A stretch of 33,767 nucleotides of DNA from NCBI GenBank assembly GCA_015229045.1, contig JADGCJ010000026.1, positions 1 to 33,767 on the forward strand. The letters run 5' to 3'. Positions within the stretch are counted from its first letter, which is position 1. Each line of letters opens with the position of its first letter. Position numbers and translations under genes: made by a program. Under the pieces are notes generated by a model. It had not been told where the DNA came from, ran no database searches, and worked only from the letters and a program-made list of their open reading frames with translations. This DNA comes from Magnetococcales bacterium (lineage in GTDB: Bacteria; Pseudomonadota; Magnetococcia; Magnetococcales; DC0425bin3). This document shows positions 20,740 through 30,754 of the stretch, piece after piece.

Positions 20740-23700
20740 GGCGTTCGTTTTTCAGTGTCCCCCTGGCTGTCAAGACGGTCATCTTTGGTTCGTTGTTCGC
20801 TGTCCTGGCCAGTGTCACCCTGGATCATTTTCTCTCGATCCTGTTTTTGGAACAAACATCCCTGATTCTCAACGAAGAGATAGGTCGCGAAGTTCGCTCG
20901 GTACGTTTTCGGCTGAATGCGTTCAAGAGCAGGATTCCGGCCACGATGGTTCTTTTGGCAGGCCACAGTCGGCTTGTTTCTTACGTATCGGATCAGCAGT
21001 TTGCAAACAGGGATGTCATCATCCACAAGCAATACCCGGTCTGGTTGCCGGGGCGGAGGTACCTGGAAGAGCTTGACGCCGAGTTTTTTCTCCTTCTCGA
21101 CCGGGCAGGAGGGGTTCGGGACTTTCATGGCATGGTCGACAAGAAGGAGGTGATTCCGGAATGGCTGACGGGATCCCTCCCTCTGCTGTTCGCCAAAAGC
21201 CGGGAACAAATCCTGACGACAGAGCGGAATGGCGTACCGCAGATTGTCAGCACCACAGCCGTGCGTGATGGTCAAGGGGTGGTCGTGGCCTACCTGATGA
21301 TGGTCAGCTCCATCCATGACTCCCTGATACAAAGACTCTTTCCCTTGACCGGGGCAGACACTCTTGGCGTGGCCATCATGGGGGGAACTCCCCAGCGGGT
21401 CATGGCGAGCAATATTCCCGGAAATTTACGAGGCAAGAACGACTTGTTGAATTCCCAGGACGAGAATGGACAATATTTTATTGTCGGCAAAGATTATGAG
21501 GATGATGCAACCAGTGAAATGCCACTCAATATCTCCGTCTTTGTCGAGAAGAGTCGCGCCCAGGCATTCAGCAAACGGCTGTTGAGTATTGAACGCAAGA
21601 TGCAGCTTGCCCTGGGTTTGACTCTGGTGTTGGCCTTTCTGGGACTGGCCCTGCTGGATGTCAAAAGGATTCGGGCCATTATTCACCGGCTGACCAGGGT
21701 GGCGCAGGAGGATCTGGGGCTTGCCATGCCGGTGACAACCCGAGGCGACGAGCTGGCCATCCTCGACGACGCCATGGTCGGACTCCTGGAAAAGAGCCAT
21801 TGGGCGCATCGTTCAAGAACCAACATCAACAAAATGCTGCGTTCCGGTCTGGAGATACGGTCGTTGCCTGAGGTGCTTGACGTCAGCATCGCCCTGGCTC
21901 TGGACGGAATCAGGTATTTCGACCCTGCGCGAGGGGCGATTTTTTTGATGGAGAAGAGTGGGGATCTCGTTTTGATCGCCAGTTGCGGATTCTCTCCGGA
22001 GCTGGCGCAGGGGTGTGCCAGGCTTCAATCCGGTCGTTGTCTCTGTGGCCAGGTGTTGTACGACAAAAACCTTGTTTTTGCCGATTGTCGGGATGGTCGC
22101 CGTGTCATCACATGCCATGACAACGCATTCGCTGGCAGTTACAGCCTGCCCATCCTGTCGCAGGGGAGGATCATTGGCGCCCTTGTTGTTTACACGGCAG
22201 CAGAGTATCCCCGTCTTGCCGATGTCGAGGAGTATCTGTGGACTGTTTCCCACACGCTGGCCGGTATCATCGAACGCCATTGGAAAGAGGATGAGTTGGC
22301 CCGGGCCAGGGAGGTGGCGGAGCAGGCCAACCGTTTCAAGAGTGACTTTCTGGCCAACATGAGCCACGAAATTCGTACCCCGATGAATGCAATCATTGGC
22401 ATGGGGCATCTCATGGGGCGTACCGGAATGACGGTTCGACAGCGAGAGTATCTGGATAAAATCACCTCCTCCTCGCGGACGCTGCTGGGCATCATCAACG
22501 ACATACTCGATTTTTCAAAGATTGAGGCCAACAAGCTGCAACTCGATTTTTCCCCATTCCACCTTGAGGATGTCCTGCGCCATGTCACGGATTTGATGGT
22601 CGCCAAGACGGAAGAGAAAGGACTGGAGTTTATTTTTCACATGGGTGCGAATACCCCGCTTCTGTTGATTGGCGACTCTTTGCGCCTGGGACAGGTTTTG
22701 ATCAACCTGGCGACCAATGCCGTCAAATTTACCGACATCGGCGAGGTGGTTATTGCGGTGGCCCCGGAGTATCTGGGGCCTGGGTTTGTCTGGTTGAAAT
22801 TTTCGGTGCGCGATACGGGGATCGGCTTGACACCCGAGCAGATGGGCAGGCTGTTTCAGGCCTTTACCCAGGCTGAAACATCCACGGCGCGCAGATATGG
22901 CGGCACCGGCCTGGGCCTGGCCATTTGTGAGCGTCTGGTCGGCATGATGGGTGGCAAGATTCTGGTGGAGAGTACCCCGGGAGCAGGCAGCACGTTCAGC
23001 TTTCGCGCGGCTTTTTCCATTCAGGAGCAAAAGCCAAAACGCCTTCCGGTCACTCTGGAGCGTTTCCGCAATGCCCGTGCCCTCGTTGTCGATGACAACC
23101 AATCATTTCGTATGATCTTTCAGGAGCTTCTTACCCCCATGGTCCGGGAGGTGGTGACGGTCTCCTCCGGCGACCTTGCTCTTCAGGAGCTGATGCAAGC
23201 CAACGTATCTGGTGGCCAGAACCGCTTCGATCTGTTCTTTGTCGATTGGAAAATGCCGGGCATGGATGGCATGGAAACCATTCGTCGGATGCACGCCGGC
23301 CTGGATCCGGCACTGCTCCCCTCCACCATCCTGGTGACGGCCTATGTCCGGGATGATCTCCTTGAAATGACCGGCAAGATGGACGTCAAGGGTCTGCTCT
23401 TCAAACCGATCAGCCAATCTCTTCTCGTCAATGTTCTGGTTGAACTCTACGACGGAAAGTCCAGCGATGGGATGGTTGACAAAACCGAGAACTCCTTGAT
23501 CGAGGAGCGCTTGAGAAAGAGTCTCGGCGGTGCCCGGGTGTTGCTGGTGGATGACAATGTCATGAATCAACAGGTTGCCCAGGAAATTTTACAGAGCGTG
23601 GGTCTGGACGTCGTGGTGGCAAGAAACGGATTGGAGGCCATGCGGATTCTCGAATCAGTGTCGCCGGGAGAGATCGAACTGCTCTTCATGGATCTGCACA

Positions 23701-24599
23701 TGCCGGTGATGGATGGCTATACCGCCACCATGGAGATTCGCAAAAATCCGAGGTTCTTTGACCTGCCCATCATTGCCATGACGGCCAATGCCATGGCCGG
23801 GGACCGGGAAAAGTCCCGCATCGCCGGCATGGATGACCATGTCGTCAAGCCCATCGATGTGGATGAACTTTTTGTCACCCTGGAAAAGTGGCTGCCGCCG
23901 CGCAGCCGACTGGGGGATGATCCAGTCGGCCAGGAGGCGCTTGCTTTCTCCACCGGGATCACCTTGCCCGACACCCTGCCGGGAGTGGACCTGCCCGTCG
24001 CCTTGAAGCGGGTCATGGGCAACGCACGTCTTTTGGCGCAACTCGTGATTGGTTTTTGTTTGGAGAATACCCAGACGGCAACGCAAATCCGCGCGTTGCT
24101 GGAAAGAGACGACCTGGACCAGGCGGCGCGTCTGGCCCACGCCATCAAGGGGACGTCCGGCAATCTGGGTGCCATGGATCTCTGGTCGGCGGCTCGCGAT
24201 CTCGAACAGGCGATTCGTGATCATGCCTCCTGGCCGCTTCTTCAGGTTGCGTTGGATCACTTGCAGGAGGCGTGGTCGCCTCTTTCGCAATCTGCACAAA
24301 TTTTGCAAGACGTTCTGAGAGAGGCGGAGGGGTGTTCCACTCCAGCCGCTTCCTCGACCATGGATGATGCAGCACTCCTGAAAATCCTGGGTGATCTGCA
24401 AGATCTTCTCTCCACGAACGACATGGACGCAAAGTTTCTGGCCGAGTCGATCCTCTCCGTACCCGGTGATGAGGCATGGTGTCAGGCGCTCCGGGATACG
24501 ATAGCCTGCATCGATAATCTGGATTACGAGCTGGCGCTGACGCATGTGGCGACCCTGGTCCAACACGTTGGCTTCCATGGCGAGGAGAGAGCACCATGA
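20736..24599 (+). CDS. Hybrid sensor histidine kinase (periplasmic sensor-HAMP-GAF-HisKA-HATPase-REC-REC-HPt)
   Basis: The 1287-residue inner-membrane protein has an N-terminal membrane helix (about 8-32), a periplasmic Cache-like region (about 36-285), a second membrane helix (about 289-308), a HAMP linker, a GAF domain (about 367-512), a HisKA domain with H544 in [13 protein letters not shown], and an ATPase domain with N661 and GGTGLGLAI. Two receiver domains follow, with phospho-acceptors D837 ([12 protein letters not shown]) and D986 ([12 protein letters not shown]), and an HPt domain with H1135 in [15 protein letters not shown] full internal His-Asp-His phosphorelay is therefore possible. 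It starts in an ATGA overlap with the binding-protein gene and ends in an ATGA overlap with the next kinase gene, so the three are translationally coupled. The final output regulator is not encoded next to it. Confidence 0.93.
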   Translation: MRRSFFSVPLAVKTVIFGSLFAVLASVTLDHFLSILFLEQTSLILNEEIGREVRSVRFRLNAFKSRIPATMVLLAGHSRLVSYVSDQQFANRDVIIHKQYPVWLPGRRYLEELDAEFFLLLDRAGGVRDFHGMVDKKEVIPEWLTGSLPLLFAKSREQILTTERNGVPQIVSTTAVRDGQGVVVAYLMMVSSIHDSLIQRLFPLTGADTLGVAIMGGTPQRVMASNIPGNLRGKNDLLNSQDENGQYFIVGKDYEDDATSEMPLNISVFVEKSRAQAFSKRLLSIERKMQLALGLTLVLAFLGLALLDVKRIRAIIHRLTRVAQEDLGLAMPVTTRGDELAILDDAMVGLLEKSHWAHRSRTNINKMLRSGLEIRSLPEVLDVSIALALDGIRYFDPARGAIFLMEKSGDLVLIASCGFSPELAQGCARLQSGRCLCGQVLYDKNLVFADCRDGRRVITCHDNAFAGSYSLPILSQGRIIGALVVYTAAEYPRLADVEEYLWTVSHTLAGIIERHWKEDELARAREVAEQANRFKSDFLANMSHEIRTPMNAIIGMGHLMGRTGMTVRQREYLDKITSSSRTLLGIINDILDFSKIEANKLQLDFSPFHLEDVLRHVTDLMVAKTEEKGLEFIFHMGANTPLLLIGDSLRLGQVLINLATNAVKFTDIGEVVIAVAPEYLGPGFVWLKFSVRDTGIGLTPEQMGRLFQAFTQAETSTARRYGGTGLGLAICERLVGMMGGKILVESTPGAGSTFSFRAAFSIQEQKPKRLPVTLERFRNARALVVDDNQSFRMIFQELLTPMVREVVTVSSGDLALQELMQANVSGGQNRFDLFFVDWKMPGMDGMETIRRMHAGLDPALLPSTILVTAYVRDDLLEMTGKMDVKGLLFKPISQSLLVNVLVELYDGKSSDGMVDKTENSLIEERLRKSLGGARVLLVDDNVMNQQVAQEILQSVGLDVVVARNGLEAMRILESVSPGEIELLFMDLHMPVMDGYTATMEIRKNPRFFDLPIIAMTANAMAGDREKSRIAGMDDHVVKPIDVDELFVTLEKWLPPRSRLGDDPVGQEALAFSTGITLPDTLPGVDLPVALKRVMGNARLLAQLVIGFCLENTQTATQIRALLERDDLDQAARLAHAIKGTSGNLGAMDLWSAARDLEQAIRDHASWPLLQVALDHLQEAWSPLSQSAQILQDVLREAEGCSTPAASSTMDDAALLKILGDLQDLLSTNDMDAKFLAESILSVPGDEAWCQALRDTIACIDNLDYELALTHVATLVQHVGFHGEERAP

Positions 24600-25759
24600 A
24601 ACCTGGCATGGGCAGCCCGACTATTTTGATCATTGATGATCAGCCGACCAACATCAAGGTGTTGAACGAACTTCTCAGAGAGGAGTATCGCATTCTTTTT
24701 GCGGTCAAGGGGCAGGCCGGCCTGGATATAGCCTGTGAAATGCTTCCGGATTTGGTCCTTCTGGACGTCATCATGCCTGAAATGGATGGTCATGAGGTAT
24801 GTGAACATCTGAAGAGGAACGAAAAGACACAAAGCATACCCATCATATTCATCACTTCATTGCAATTGCAGGATTTTGAGGCGCGAGGATTACAACTCGG
24901 CGCGGTGGATTACATCACCAAGCCTTTCAATCCCGATATCGTCAAACTGCGGATCAGGAATCAGCTTGAGTTGAAACGTCATCGTGACAAGCTGGAAGAG
25001 ATGGTCGCCGAGCAGACCGCCCGGTTGCGTCTGGCCAAAGAGACCGCAGAGGCGAGCGACAAGGCCAAGAGTGACCTGCTGATGATTTTCAACCACGAAT
25101 TGCGTACACCCCTGAACAGTATTCTGGGGTTTTTGGAGATTCTTAATGATTCTGTCTTGACCGCCGAGCAACTGGAGTGGACTGAGATCATCAAACGTTC
25201 GTCGCAAACGCTCCACGAATTGATCGATGACATTCTGGATTTGACCAGTCTTGAGCTTGAGGATATTTCCCTGTTGGTGAAAAGATTTGATTTGCAGGAA
25301 CTGGTTGCCGACATTGCCCATGAACTGGCGGAATCAGCCCAGAAAAAGGGGCTGGATTTGCAGATCGAAGGTGATTTCTCAAATTTTCAGCATCTTTTTG
25401 GCAATACAAAATATCTGGGGAAAGTTATCAGACATCTCGCTGTCAACGCAATCAAATTTACAAACAAGGGATCGGTCGTACTGGGAGTGCAAAAGGACGA
25501 TGAGGAAGAGAGTCGGGGATTTGTACATCTTTTTGTCAAGGATACCGGGGTCGGCATTGACAAAGGAGATGTTGATTTCATCTTCCAATATTTTACGCAG
25601 GTCGAGCGGGCAATTACCCGTTCCCACGGAGGGATTGGTCTGGGGCTGGCTTATTGCAGAAAATTCGTTTCCAGACTGTTTGGCGGACGCATCTGGGTGG
25701 AGAGCGAACCGGGACAGGGGAGTATCTTCCATTTTACGGCCAAGTTGATCAAAATTTAG
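24596..25759 (+). CDS. Receiver-histidine kinase (REC-HisKA-HATPase) signalling protein
   Basis: The 387-residue soluble protein carries an N-terminal receiver domain (about 8-125) with D57 in [15 protein letters not shown], a coiled linker, a HisKA domain with H167 in [15 protein letters not shown], and an ATPase domain with N284 ([10 protein letters not shown]), DTGVGI and GGIGLGLAY. It has no membrane segment. In this architecture the receiver usually controls the kinase, so it may take phosphate from the HPt of the preceding hybrid kinase. The ATG overlaps the preceding stop codon. The gene is followed about 25 bases later by a copy of the dispersed repeat, whose hairpins may act as the operon end. 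The intended acceptor of its own phosphate is not evident. Confidence 0.92.
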   Translation: MKPGMGSPTILIIDDQPTNIKVLNELLREEYRILFAVKGQAGLDIACEMLPDLVLLDVIMPEMDGHEVCEHLKRNEKTQSIPIIFITSLQLQDFEARGLQLGAVDYITKPFNPDIVKLRIRNQLELKRHRDKLEEMVAEQTARLRLAKETAEASDKAKSDLLMIFNHELRTPLNSILGFLEILNDSVLTAEQLEWTEIIKRSSQTLHELIDDILDLTSLELEDISLLVKRFDLQELVADIAHELAESAQKKGLDLQIEGDFSNFQHLFGNTKYLGKVIRHLAVNAIKFTNKGSVVLGVQKDDEEESRGFVHLFVKDTGVGIDKGDVDFIFQYFTQVERAITRSHGGIGLGLAYCRKFVSRLFGGRIWVESEPGQGSIFHFTAKLIKI

Positions 25760-25783
25760 GTCTTGATCATCGTTTTCGGCCAT

Positions 25784-25891
25784 GGGCAAGTGACGAAAAC
25801 GGGGTCCAGGGGGCTGGCGACCGGACAGGTCCAGGACAGAGCCCTGGTGGGGTTTGGGGCGAAGCCCCAATAAAGTCTTCACATAAACTAC
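25784..25891. repeat. Dispersed hairpin-rich repeat, intergenic copy
   Basis: This copy starts with GGGCAAG, has the GGGGTCCAGGGGGCTGGCGACC core at 25801, a CCAGGAC-AGA-GCCCTGG hairpin and a TTGGGGC-GAA-GCCCCAA hairpin, and ends with AATAAAGTCTTCA. It lies just after the REC-histidine kinase gene and before tRNA-Pro. No coding function is claimed here, although the same strand is open through it, which explains how related copies can sit in genes. Confidence 0.88.
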
Positions 25892-25990
25892 CGAAAAACC
25901 CGGACAGAGACCCAGGAGGCAGGGCACAACCCCTCCTGACCCATCCCAGTCTTCCAACAGTGAAAAAACTACACGTCTTGAACAGAATAC

Positions 25991-26067
<77 letters not shown>

Positions 26068-26216
26068 TCCGACCAGTGGAACACCGCGCACCGTTTTGGT
26101 GGGTCCGCAGTCACCGGGGGCATCTTGATGGGGCGCGGACCCTTTGTCAAGCTGCCAAGAGTGACCTGCGCGATGAAAACGGCATTTTTCTAACTATTCA
26201 GTACCCGGCAACGAAT

Positions 26217-26303
26217 CGGGGTCCAGGGGGCTGGCGACCGGACAGGTCCAGGACAGAGTCCTGGTCGGGTTCGGGGCGAAGCCCTGACAAAGGCTTTCAT
26301 GTC
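26217..26303. repeat. Dispersed hairpin-rich repeat, copy upstream of cobB
   Basis: The core GGGGTCCAGGGGGCTGGCGACCGGACAGGTCC is followed by a perfect CCAGGAC-AGA-GTCCTGG hairpin, a GGGGC-GAA-GCCCTG hairpin and the tail AAAGGCTTTCATGTCC. It lacks the left GGGCAAGGGCCTGGCG extension seen in three other copies. It ends about 85 bases before cobB. The remaining leader up to 26387 is AT-rich and may hold the cobB promoter. I found no cobalamin riboswitch signature in the leader. Confidence 0.88.
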
Positions 26304-26387
26304 CAGGCCTTTTTTGATGGGGCATCTGGGCAGTTACTAATTATCTAAGAATAAACACCAATTTCTAAAACAGGCACGGTTGCGTTC

Positions 26388-27839
26388 ATGTCATCGATAC
26401 CACCAGGATTCATCGTTGCCGGTGTGCGCTCGCAGAGTGGCAAGACCACGGTCACCCTGGCGTTGATGGCGGCTTTGCGTCGTCTGGGAGTGGCTGTGGC
26501 GCCATTCAAGGCGGGGCCGGATTATATCGATCCGGCCTGGCATCGGGCGGTGTGCGGTGTGCCATCCTGGAATCTTGACACCTTCATGGTGGGACGCACG
26601 GCGTGCCAGACCCTCTTTTACGCACAGCGCCAGGGACGTCTGGGCATTGTCGAAGGGGTGATGGGGCTGTTCGATGGCAAGAGCGGCATCGGGGGAGCCG
26701 GTTCCACGGCGGACCTGGCCGCTGTTTTGGGCATACCCGTCATCCTGGTGGTGGAGGCGAGGGGTATGGCGGGTTCGTTGGCGCCGCTGGTGGCCGGTTT
26801 TTCCGCCGCTGCGCGTGATTTTCGCCTGGCCGGGGTCATTGCCAATGGTGTGGGCAGCGAACATCATGCCCGTCTTCTGGCCGATATCCTGGAAGGGGCC
26901 GCTCTGCCACCGCTTTTGGGCTGGTTGCCCCGGGATCCGGATCTTGCCCTGACGGAACGTCATCTTGGTCTGGTTCTGCCTGCCGATCAGGCCGTGCCGG
27001 ATCCGGAGCATCCGGCGCGGCTGGCCACTGCCCTGCATGTCGATCCGGATCGCCTGCTGGCCGCCGTCAGTCGGGCGACGCCCTCCCGTACCTGGGAACA
27101 GGCGTCTGTCGCCCTGCCACCGGATACCGGACAGAAGGGTCTGGTGGGCTCTACTCGTGCCGGGGCCGTCACGCCCCTGCTCGATGGCCGGGTGGTGGCC
27201 GTCGCGCGGGATCGGGCCTTTTGTTTTCTCTACGAAGCGAACCTGGCATGGCTGACGGCCATGGGGGCACGAACGTGTTTTTTTTCTCCCCTTGCCGGAG
27301 AGCCGCTACCCGTTGGGACGACGGCTGTCTGGTTACCGGGAGGGTATCCGGAGCTGCATGGCGCGGCGTTGTCCAGCTCGACCACCTGGGAGGAGTTGCG
27401 CCGGTTCGTGCTGGCAGGAGGCCCGGTTCTTGCCGAGTGCGGCGGCATGATGGTTCTGGGGCACTCCCTGATCGATCTGGAGGGGCGGCGTTGGCCCATG
27501 GCCGACATTCTGCCCCTGGCCACCCGTATGACCGGACGGCTGGCCGGTCTGGGTTATCGCCAGGAAAAAAGCGGCGCGCGTGGCCACGAATTTCACCACT
27601 CCATCCGCCAGGACGATGCCACGCCGAAACCGGCCTTCGACCTGGAAAAAGGCGATACCGGGGTGCGTTGGCACAATCTTCGGGCGGCCTATGTCCACTG
27701 GTATTTTCCCTCGGCGCCGGAGCGCGTGGCAGCCTGGTTCTCTTTGGGCAGGGGCCTGGCGAAAATGGGATCCAGGGGGTTGGCGACCGGACAGGTCCAG
27801 GACGGAGTCCTGGCGGGGTTTGGGACGGAGCCCCAATAA
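26388..27839 (+). CDS. cobB: Cobyrinic acid a,c-diamide synthase (glutamine-hydrolysing)
   Basis: The 483-residue enzyme amidates the a and c side chains of cobyrinic acid (or its hydrogenobyrinate form), using ATP and glutamine, in cobalamin synthesis. The N-terminal half has the P-loop VAGVRSQSGKTTV (10-22) and the family motif FKAGPDYIDPAWH. The C-terminal glutaminase half has the nucleophile C351 in LAECGGMM and the GHEFHHS motif. The native protein appears to end near residue 453 (AAWFSL), close to the usual family length. The last 30 residues and the stop codon come from a copy of the dispersed repeat. Whether the anaerobic name cbiA or cobB fits depends on the early pathway, which is not in this window. 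The Shine-Dalgarno before the ATG is weak. Confidence 0.93.
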   Translation: MSSIPPGFIVAGVRSQSGKTTVTLALMAALRRLGVAVAPFKAGPDYIDPAWHRAVCGVPSWNLDTFMVGRTACQTLFYAQRQGRLGIVEGVMGLFDGKSGIGGAGSTADLAAVLGIPVILVVEARGMAGSLAPLVAGFSAAARDFRLAGVIANGVGSEHHARLLADILEGAALPPLLGWLPRDPDLALTERHLGLVLPADQAVPDPEHPARLATALHVDPDRLLAAVSRATPSRTWEQASVALPPDTGQKGLVGSTRAGAVTPLLDGRVVAVARDRAFCFLYEANLAWLTAMGARTCFFSPLAGEPLPVGTTAVWLPGGYPELHGAALSSSTTWEELRRFVLAGGPVLAECGGMMVLGHSLIDLEGRRWPMADILPLATRMTGRLAGLGYRQEKSGARGHEFHHSIRQDDATPKPAFDLEKGDTGVRWHNLRAAYVHWYFPSAPERVAAWFSLGRGLAKMGSRGLATGQVQDGVLAGFGTEPQ

Positions 27840-27856
27840 AGTCCTTCATATCAATA
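27746..27856. repeat. Dispersed hairpin-rich repeat forming the 3' end of cobB
   Basis: The sequence starts GGGCAGGGGCCTGGCGAAAATGGGATCC, runs through the usual core and the GGGACGGAGCCCC hairpin, and ends in AATAAAGTCCTTCATATCAA. The first 94 bases are translated as CobB residues 454-483, and the TAA within the element's AATAAAG motif at 27837-27839 is the stop codon. The reading frame used here differs from the one used by the copy in the giant gene. Confidence 0.9.
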
Positions 27857-28017
27857 CTTTTTATCGATCAAAAAAAACGATGTGTTCCAAAATAGACGCG
27901 GTTGAACACCTGGACTCCTGTTGCCACCGTATCACCCTCTTTGGTCAAAAATAGTTTGTGCGCAAAACCTTTTCGACTTTCGTCCCGTGCGGCAGATCGT
28001 TACCCTGTCCGAAACCG

Positions 28018-28041
28018 GGTTGAGTCGCTGTCGGCTCAACC
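28018..28041. repeat. Small inverted repeat in the leader of ppnP
   Basis: GGTTGAG and CTCAACC (7 bp each) are separated by 10 bases and lie about 46 bases before the ppnP start. No T-tract follows, so this is not a normal intrinsic terminator. It could be an operator or an mRNA hairpin, or chance. The rest of the 248-base gap after cobB shows no gene. Confidence 0.3.
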
Positions 28042-28087
28042 ATGATGTGCCCGCCATGACACACTCTTTTGGGGAGTTACCTGACCC

Positions 28088-28369
28088 ATGTTCAAAGTGA
28101 ACGACTATTTTTCCGGCAAGGTCAAATCCATTGCTTTTCAAACCGCCACCCTTCCGGCCACCGTCGGGGTGATGGCCCCGGGGGAGTATGAGTTTGGTAC
28201 CAGCCGGAAAGAGACCATGACGGTGATCAGCGGTGCCCTGACGGTCAAACTGCCGGGCCGTACCGCCTGGGAGAGCTTTACCCAGGGCCAATCCTTTGTG
28301 GTTGCAGCCCAACAAAAATTTCAACTCCAGGTGGCCATCGATACCGCCTATCTTTGCACCTACGAATAG
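28088..28369 (+). CDS. ppnP: Pyrimidine/purine nucleoside phosphorylase (PpnP, YaiE family)
   Basis: The 93-residue cupin-fold protein matches the PpnP/YaiE family along its whole length: [13 protein letters not shown] at the N-terminus, [11 protein letters not shown], the [14 protein letters not shown] motif, and [14 protein letters not shown] at the end. PpnP cleaves diverse nucleosides by phosphorolysis to the free base and ribose 1-phosphate, in the cytoplasm. GGGGAG lies 11 bases before the ATG. The gene lies between cobB and cobU on the same strand but with gaps of 248 and about 186 bases, so it probably has its own promoter; a functional link with cobalamin synthesis is not shown. Confidence 0.93.
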   Translation: MFKVNDYFSGKVKSIAFQTATLPATVGVMAPGEYEFGTSRKETMTVISGALTVKLPGRTAWESFTQGQSFVVAAQQKFQLQVAIDTAYLCTYE

Positions 28370-28555
28370 GGTGGGGATCTGCCGATTTGACCTTGCGAGT
28401 AGTGGCTTTTTTGGCGAGTCCGGGTTATCATTCCCGGTTTATCGTTTTGGTTGGGGTTGGCTGTTTGGTGGCCCCTTTTTGCTGCCGCGACGATGGCCGG
28501 TGCATGTTGCAATCTGGTGATCCAATCCATGGGTTTTCTGCGTCGGAGTTTTCCC

Positions 28556-29077
28556 GTGCTTGAGTTGGTACTGGGGGGAGCGCGTTCCGGCAAAAGCCGT
28601 TATGCCGAAGAGGTAGCCTCGGGGAGCGGTATGGCCGTCACCTATGTGGCCACGGCCAGCGCCGGAGATGCCGAAATGGCTGAACGCATTGCCCGGCACC
28701 GGCAGCGACGACCCGGCACATGGCGTCTGGCCGAGGTGTCGCGCGATTTGGCGTCCCACCTGGTCGCCCTTGCCGAGCCGCAGCGCCTGGTGTTGGTCGA
28801 CTGTCTGACCCTGTGGTTGGCCAATCTTCTGGATGAGAACGATCCTCTTCCCTGGCAACGGGAACGGGACAATTTACTGGCAACCCTGCCCGGACTTCCC
28901 GGCACGGTTGTCATGGTCAGCAACGAAACCGGCCTGGGCGTCGTGCCCATGGGACGGTTGACCCGAAGATTCATCGACGAAGCAGGATGGTTGCACCAGG
29001 ATCTGGCACGCATATGCCACCGGGTCACCTTCCTGGTGGCGGGTCTTCCCCTACATTTGAAAGGTACCGAGCCGTGA
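28556..29077 (+). CDS. cobU: Adenosylcobinamide kinase / adenosylcobinamide-phosphate guanylyltransferase
   Basis: The enzyme phosphorylates adenosylcobinamide and transfers GMP to give adenosylcobinamide-GDP. The start I prefer is GTG 28556: GGAG lies 7 bases before it, and the P-loop GGARSGKS then begins at residue 7, as is usual in CobU. ATG 28529 (nine residues more) is possible; a still earlier ATG at 28451 would add an unlikely extension. Other family motifs are ATASAGDAEMAERIARHR, LVDCLTLWLANLL and VSNETGLGVVP. The product has about 173 residues, close to the family norm of 180. The stop overlaps the likely GTG start of cobT by four bases, so the two are coupled. Confidence 0.93.
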   Translation: MLELVLGGARSGKSRYAEEVASGSGMAVTYVATASAGDAEMAERIARHRQRRPGTWRLAEVSRDLASHLVALAEPQRLVLVDCLTLWLANLLDENDPLPWQRERDNLLATLPGLPGTVVMVSNETGLGVVPMGRLTRRFIDEAGWLHQDLARICHRVTFLVAGLPLHLKGTEP

Positions 29078-30138
29078 CCCAATCCTGGTGGTTGTCTCCT
29101 GCCCGCCCTCTTTCGGTCGCTGCCCGCCAACAGGCGTTGCGGCGACTGGATCAACTGACCAAGCCCAGGGGATCCCTGGGCTTGATGGAAGAGTTGGTGG
29201 CGCATCTGGCGGCCATGCAGGATACCCCTATCCCTTCGGTCGATCCGGGCTGGATTACCGTTTTCGCCGGGGATCATGGTGTGGCGCGTGCCGGGGTGTC
29301 GGCTTACCCGCAGGCCGTCACCACGGAGATGATTCGCAACTTTTCCCGGGGGGGAGCCGCCATCACGGTTCTCGCCCGGCAACAGGGTATTCCCTTCGAG
29401 GTGGTGGACGTTGGCGCGGTGACCGATCCGGGACCGCTGCCCTGGGTCATCAGCAATCGGGTCGGAGAGGGGACCTCCGATTTTCGCTTTGAACCGGCCA
29501 TGACCCCGAATCAGCTTTACAGTGCCCTGGATGCCGGACGGTCGGCGGTCAAGCGTGCCCTGGCGGCTGGCAGCCGTCTGTTCATTGGCGGCGAGATGGG
29601 GATTGGCAACACCACGGCCTCGGCGGCGATCACCGTCGCCCTGTTGGGACTGCCGCCGGAGTCGGTCGCCGGTCCCGGCACGGGTATCGACGAGGCCGGC
29701 ATGGCGCGCAAGGCAGCCATCATTCAAGAGGCCTGGACGCAGAATGAAATGTATCTGACCTCGCCCCTGGAGATTTTGCGCTGTCTGGGTGGTTTTGAGA
29801 TTGCCGCCCTGTGCGGGGCCTATATCCATTGTGCGCAAAAAGGTCTCCCCATCCTGGTCGATGGTGTCATTTGTACGGCGGCGGCACTGGTGGTCATCAC
29901 GCTGCATCCGGCCATGAAGGATTGGATGATTTTTACCCATCGCTCTTCCGAACCCGGACAACTGCCCATCCTGCGCGCCATCGCCAAGCACCCCATTCTC
30001 GATTTGCAGATGCGTTTGGGCGAAGGGTCCGGGGCGGCTGTGGCCTTCTCCATTCTGCGTCTGGCTTGTGCGCTGCAACAGGACATGTCCACCTTCGAGG
30101 AGGCTGCCGTCAGCCGCGAAACAGGCAGCCATGAATAG
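29074..30138 (+). CDS. cobT: Nicotinate-nucleotide:dimethylbenzimidazole phosphoribosyltransferase
   Basis: The enzyme transfers phosphoribose from nicotinate mononucleotide to 5,6-dimethylbenzimidazole, giving alpha-ribazole 5'-phosphate for the lower ligand of cobalamin. I place the start at GTG 29074, overlapping the cobU stop (GTGA). This gives 354 residues, the usual length. With this start the conserved glutamate in RLGEGSGAA is residue 317, the number of the catalytic E317 in the Salmonella enzyme. Other motifs are LTKPRGSLG, FAGDHGVARAGVSAYPQ, the glycine-rich GGEMGIGNTTASAA, and GPGTGID. An upstream ATG at 28987 would add 29 residues that overlap cobU and is unlikely. The 3' end overlaps cobC by 8 bases. 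Confidence 0.95.
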   Translation: MTQSWWLSPARPLSVAARQQALRRLDQLTKPRGSLGLMEELVAHLAAMQDTPIPSVDPGWITVFAGDHGVARAGVSAYPQAVTTEMIRNFSRGGAAITVLARQQGIPFEVVDVGAVTDPGPLPWVISNRVGEGTSDFRFEPAMTPNQLYSALDAGRSAVKRALAAGSRLFIGGEMGIGNTTASAAITVALLGLPPESVAGPGTGIDEAGMARKAAIIQEAWTQNEMYLTSPLEILRCLGGFEIAALCGAYIHCAQKGLPILVDGVICTAAALVVITLHPAMKDWMIFTHRSSEPGQLPILRAIAKHPILDLQMRLGEGSGAAVAFSILRLACALQQDMSTFEEAAVSRETGSHE

Positions 30139-30751
30139 TCCCGGCGATCCCACTGCCGCACGCATCGACCTGTTGCGCCACGGCGAACCCGCCGGAGGAG
30201 AGCGCTATCGCGGTACCCTGGATGACCCTCTCAGCGAGACCGGGTGGCGGCAGATGCGCCAGGCCATCATCGGCCATCCCCCCTGGACGCACATCGTCAC
30301 CTCTCCGCTGCGGCGTTGCACGGAGTTTGCCCGGAAGGTTGCCGAGGATCTGGGCCTTGACGTCCAGGTGGAGGAGCGTTTTCGGGAGATGTCGTTCGGT
30401 CTCTGGGAGGGGCGTACAGCTGCTCACATCATGGCCACCGAGGCCGAGCATCTCGCCAATTTTTGGCGGGATCCCCTCAACTTTCCCCCGCCGGAGGGGG
30501 AGCCTTTATCCCGGTTTCGCTATCGGGTGGAGAGTGCCTGGAATGACCTGACCCGCGTCAAGGAGCATCGCCATATCCTGGTCGTGGCGCACGGTGGCGT
30601 GATTCGGGTCATTTTGGGGGTGGTTCTCGTCATGCCTTTGGAGCATTTGTCGCGTCTGGTGGTGCCTTATGCCTGTGTCACACGCATCACGGCTGACCAT
30701 GTGGCGGGTCAGCCTTTGCCTCGGCTGGTTTCGCACGGCGCCACCTTTTAG
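30131..30751 (+). CDS. cobC: Alpha-ribazole phosphatase (histidine phosphatase family)
   Basis: The 206-residue enzyme belongs to the histidine phosphatase (phosphoglycerate mutase-like) family. It has the phosphohistidine motif LLRHGEP (H17), the second histidine H154 in VVAHGGVI, and the middle glutamate region FREMSFGLWEGR. Within a cob cluster, this family removes the phosphate from alpha-ribazole 5'-phosphate (or adenosylcobalamin 5'-phosphate). The ATG at 30131 lies inside the end of cobT (ATGAATAG). An earlier in-frame ATG at 30068 would give a long extension without homology. The function is inferred from family plus position between cobT and cobS; on sequence alone it is only a histidine phosphatase. 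Confidence 0.88.
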   Translation: MNSPGDPTAARIDLLRHGEPAGGERYRGTLDDPLSETGWRQMRQAIIGHPPWTHIVTSPLRRCTEFARKVAEDLGLDVQVEERFREMSFGLWEGRTAAHIMATEAEHLANFWRDPLNFPPPEGEPLSRFRYRVESAWNDLTRVKEHRHILVVAHGGVIRVILGVVLVMPLEHLSRLVVPYACVTRITADHVAGQPLPRLVSHGATF

Positions 30752-30754
30752 ACG

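Noticed and set aside
26100..26387. Cobalamin riboswitch before cobB
   Set aside because: The B12-box core (GCCACTG with its accessory helices) is not found on the plus strand in this leader.
28375..28555. Additional small gene between ppnP and cobU
   Set aside because: Short frames exist but have no ribosome binding site or recognisable motif. The stretch probably holds the cobU promoter.
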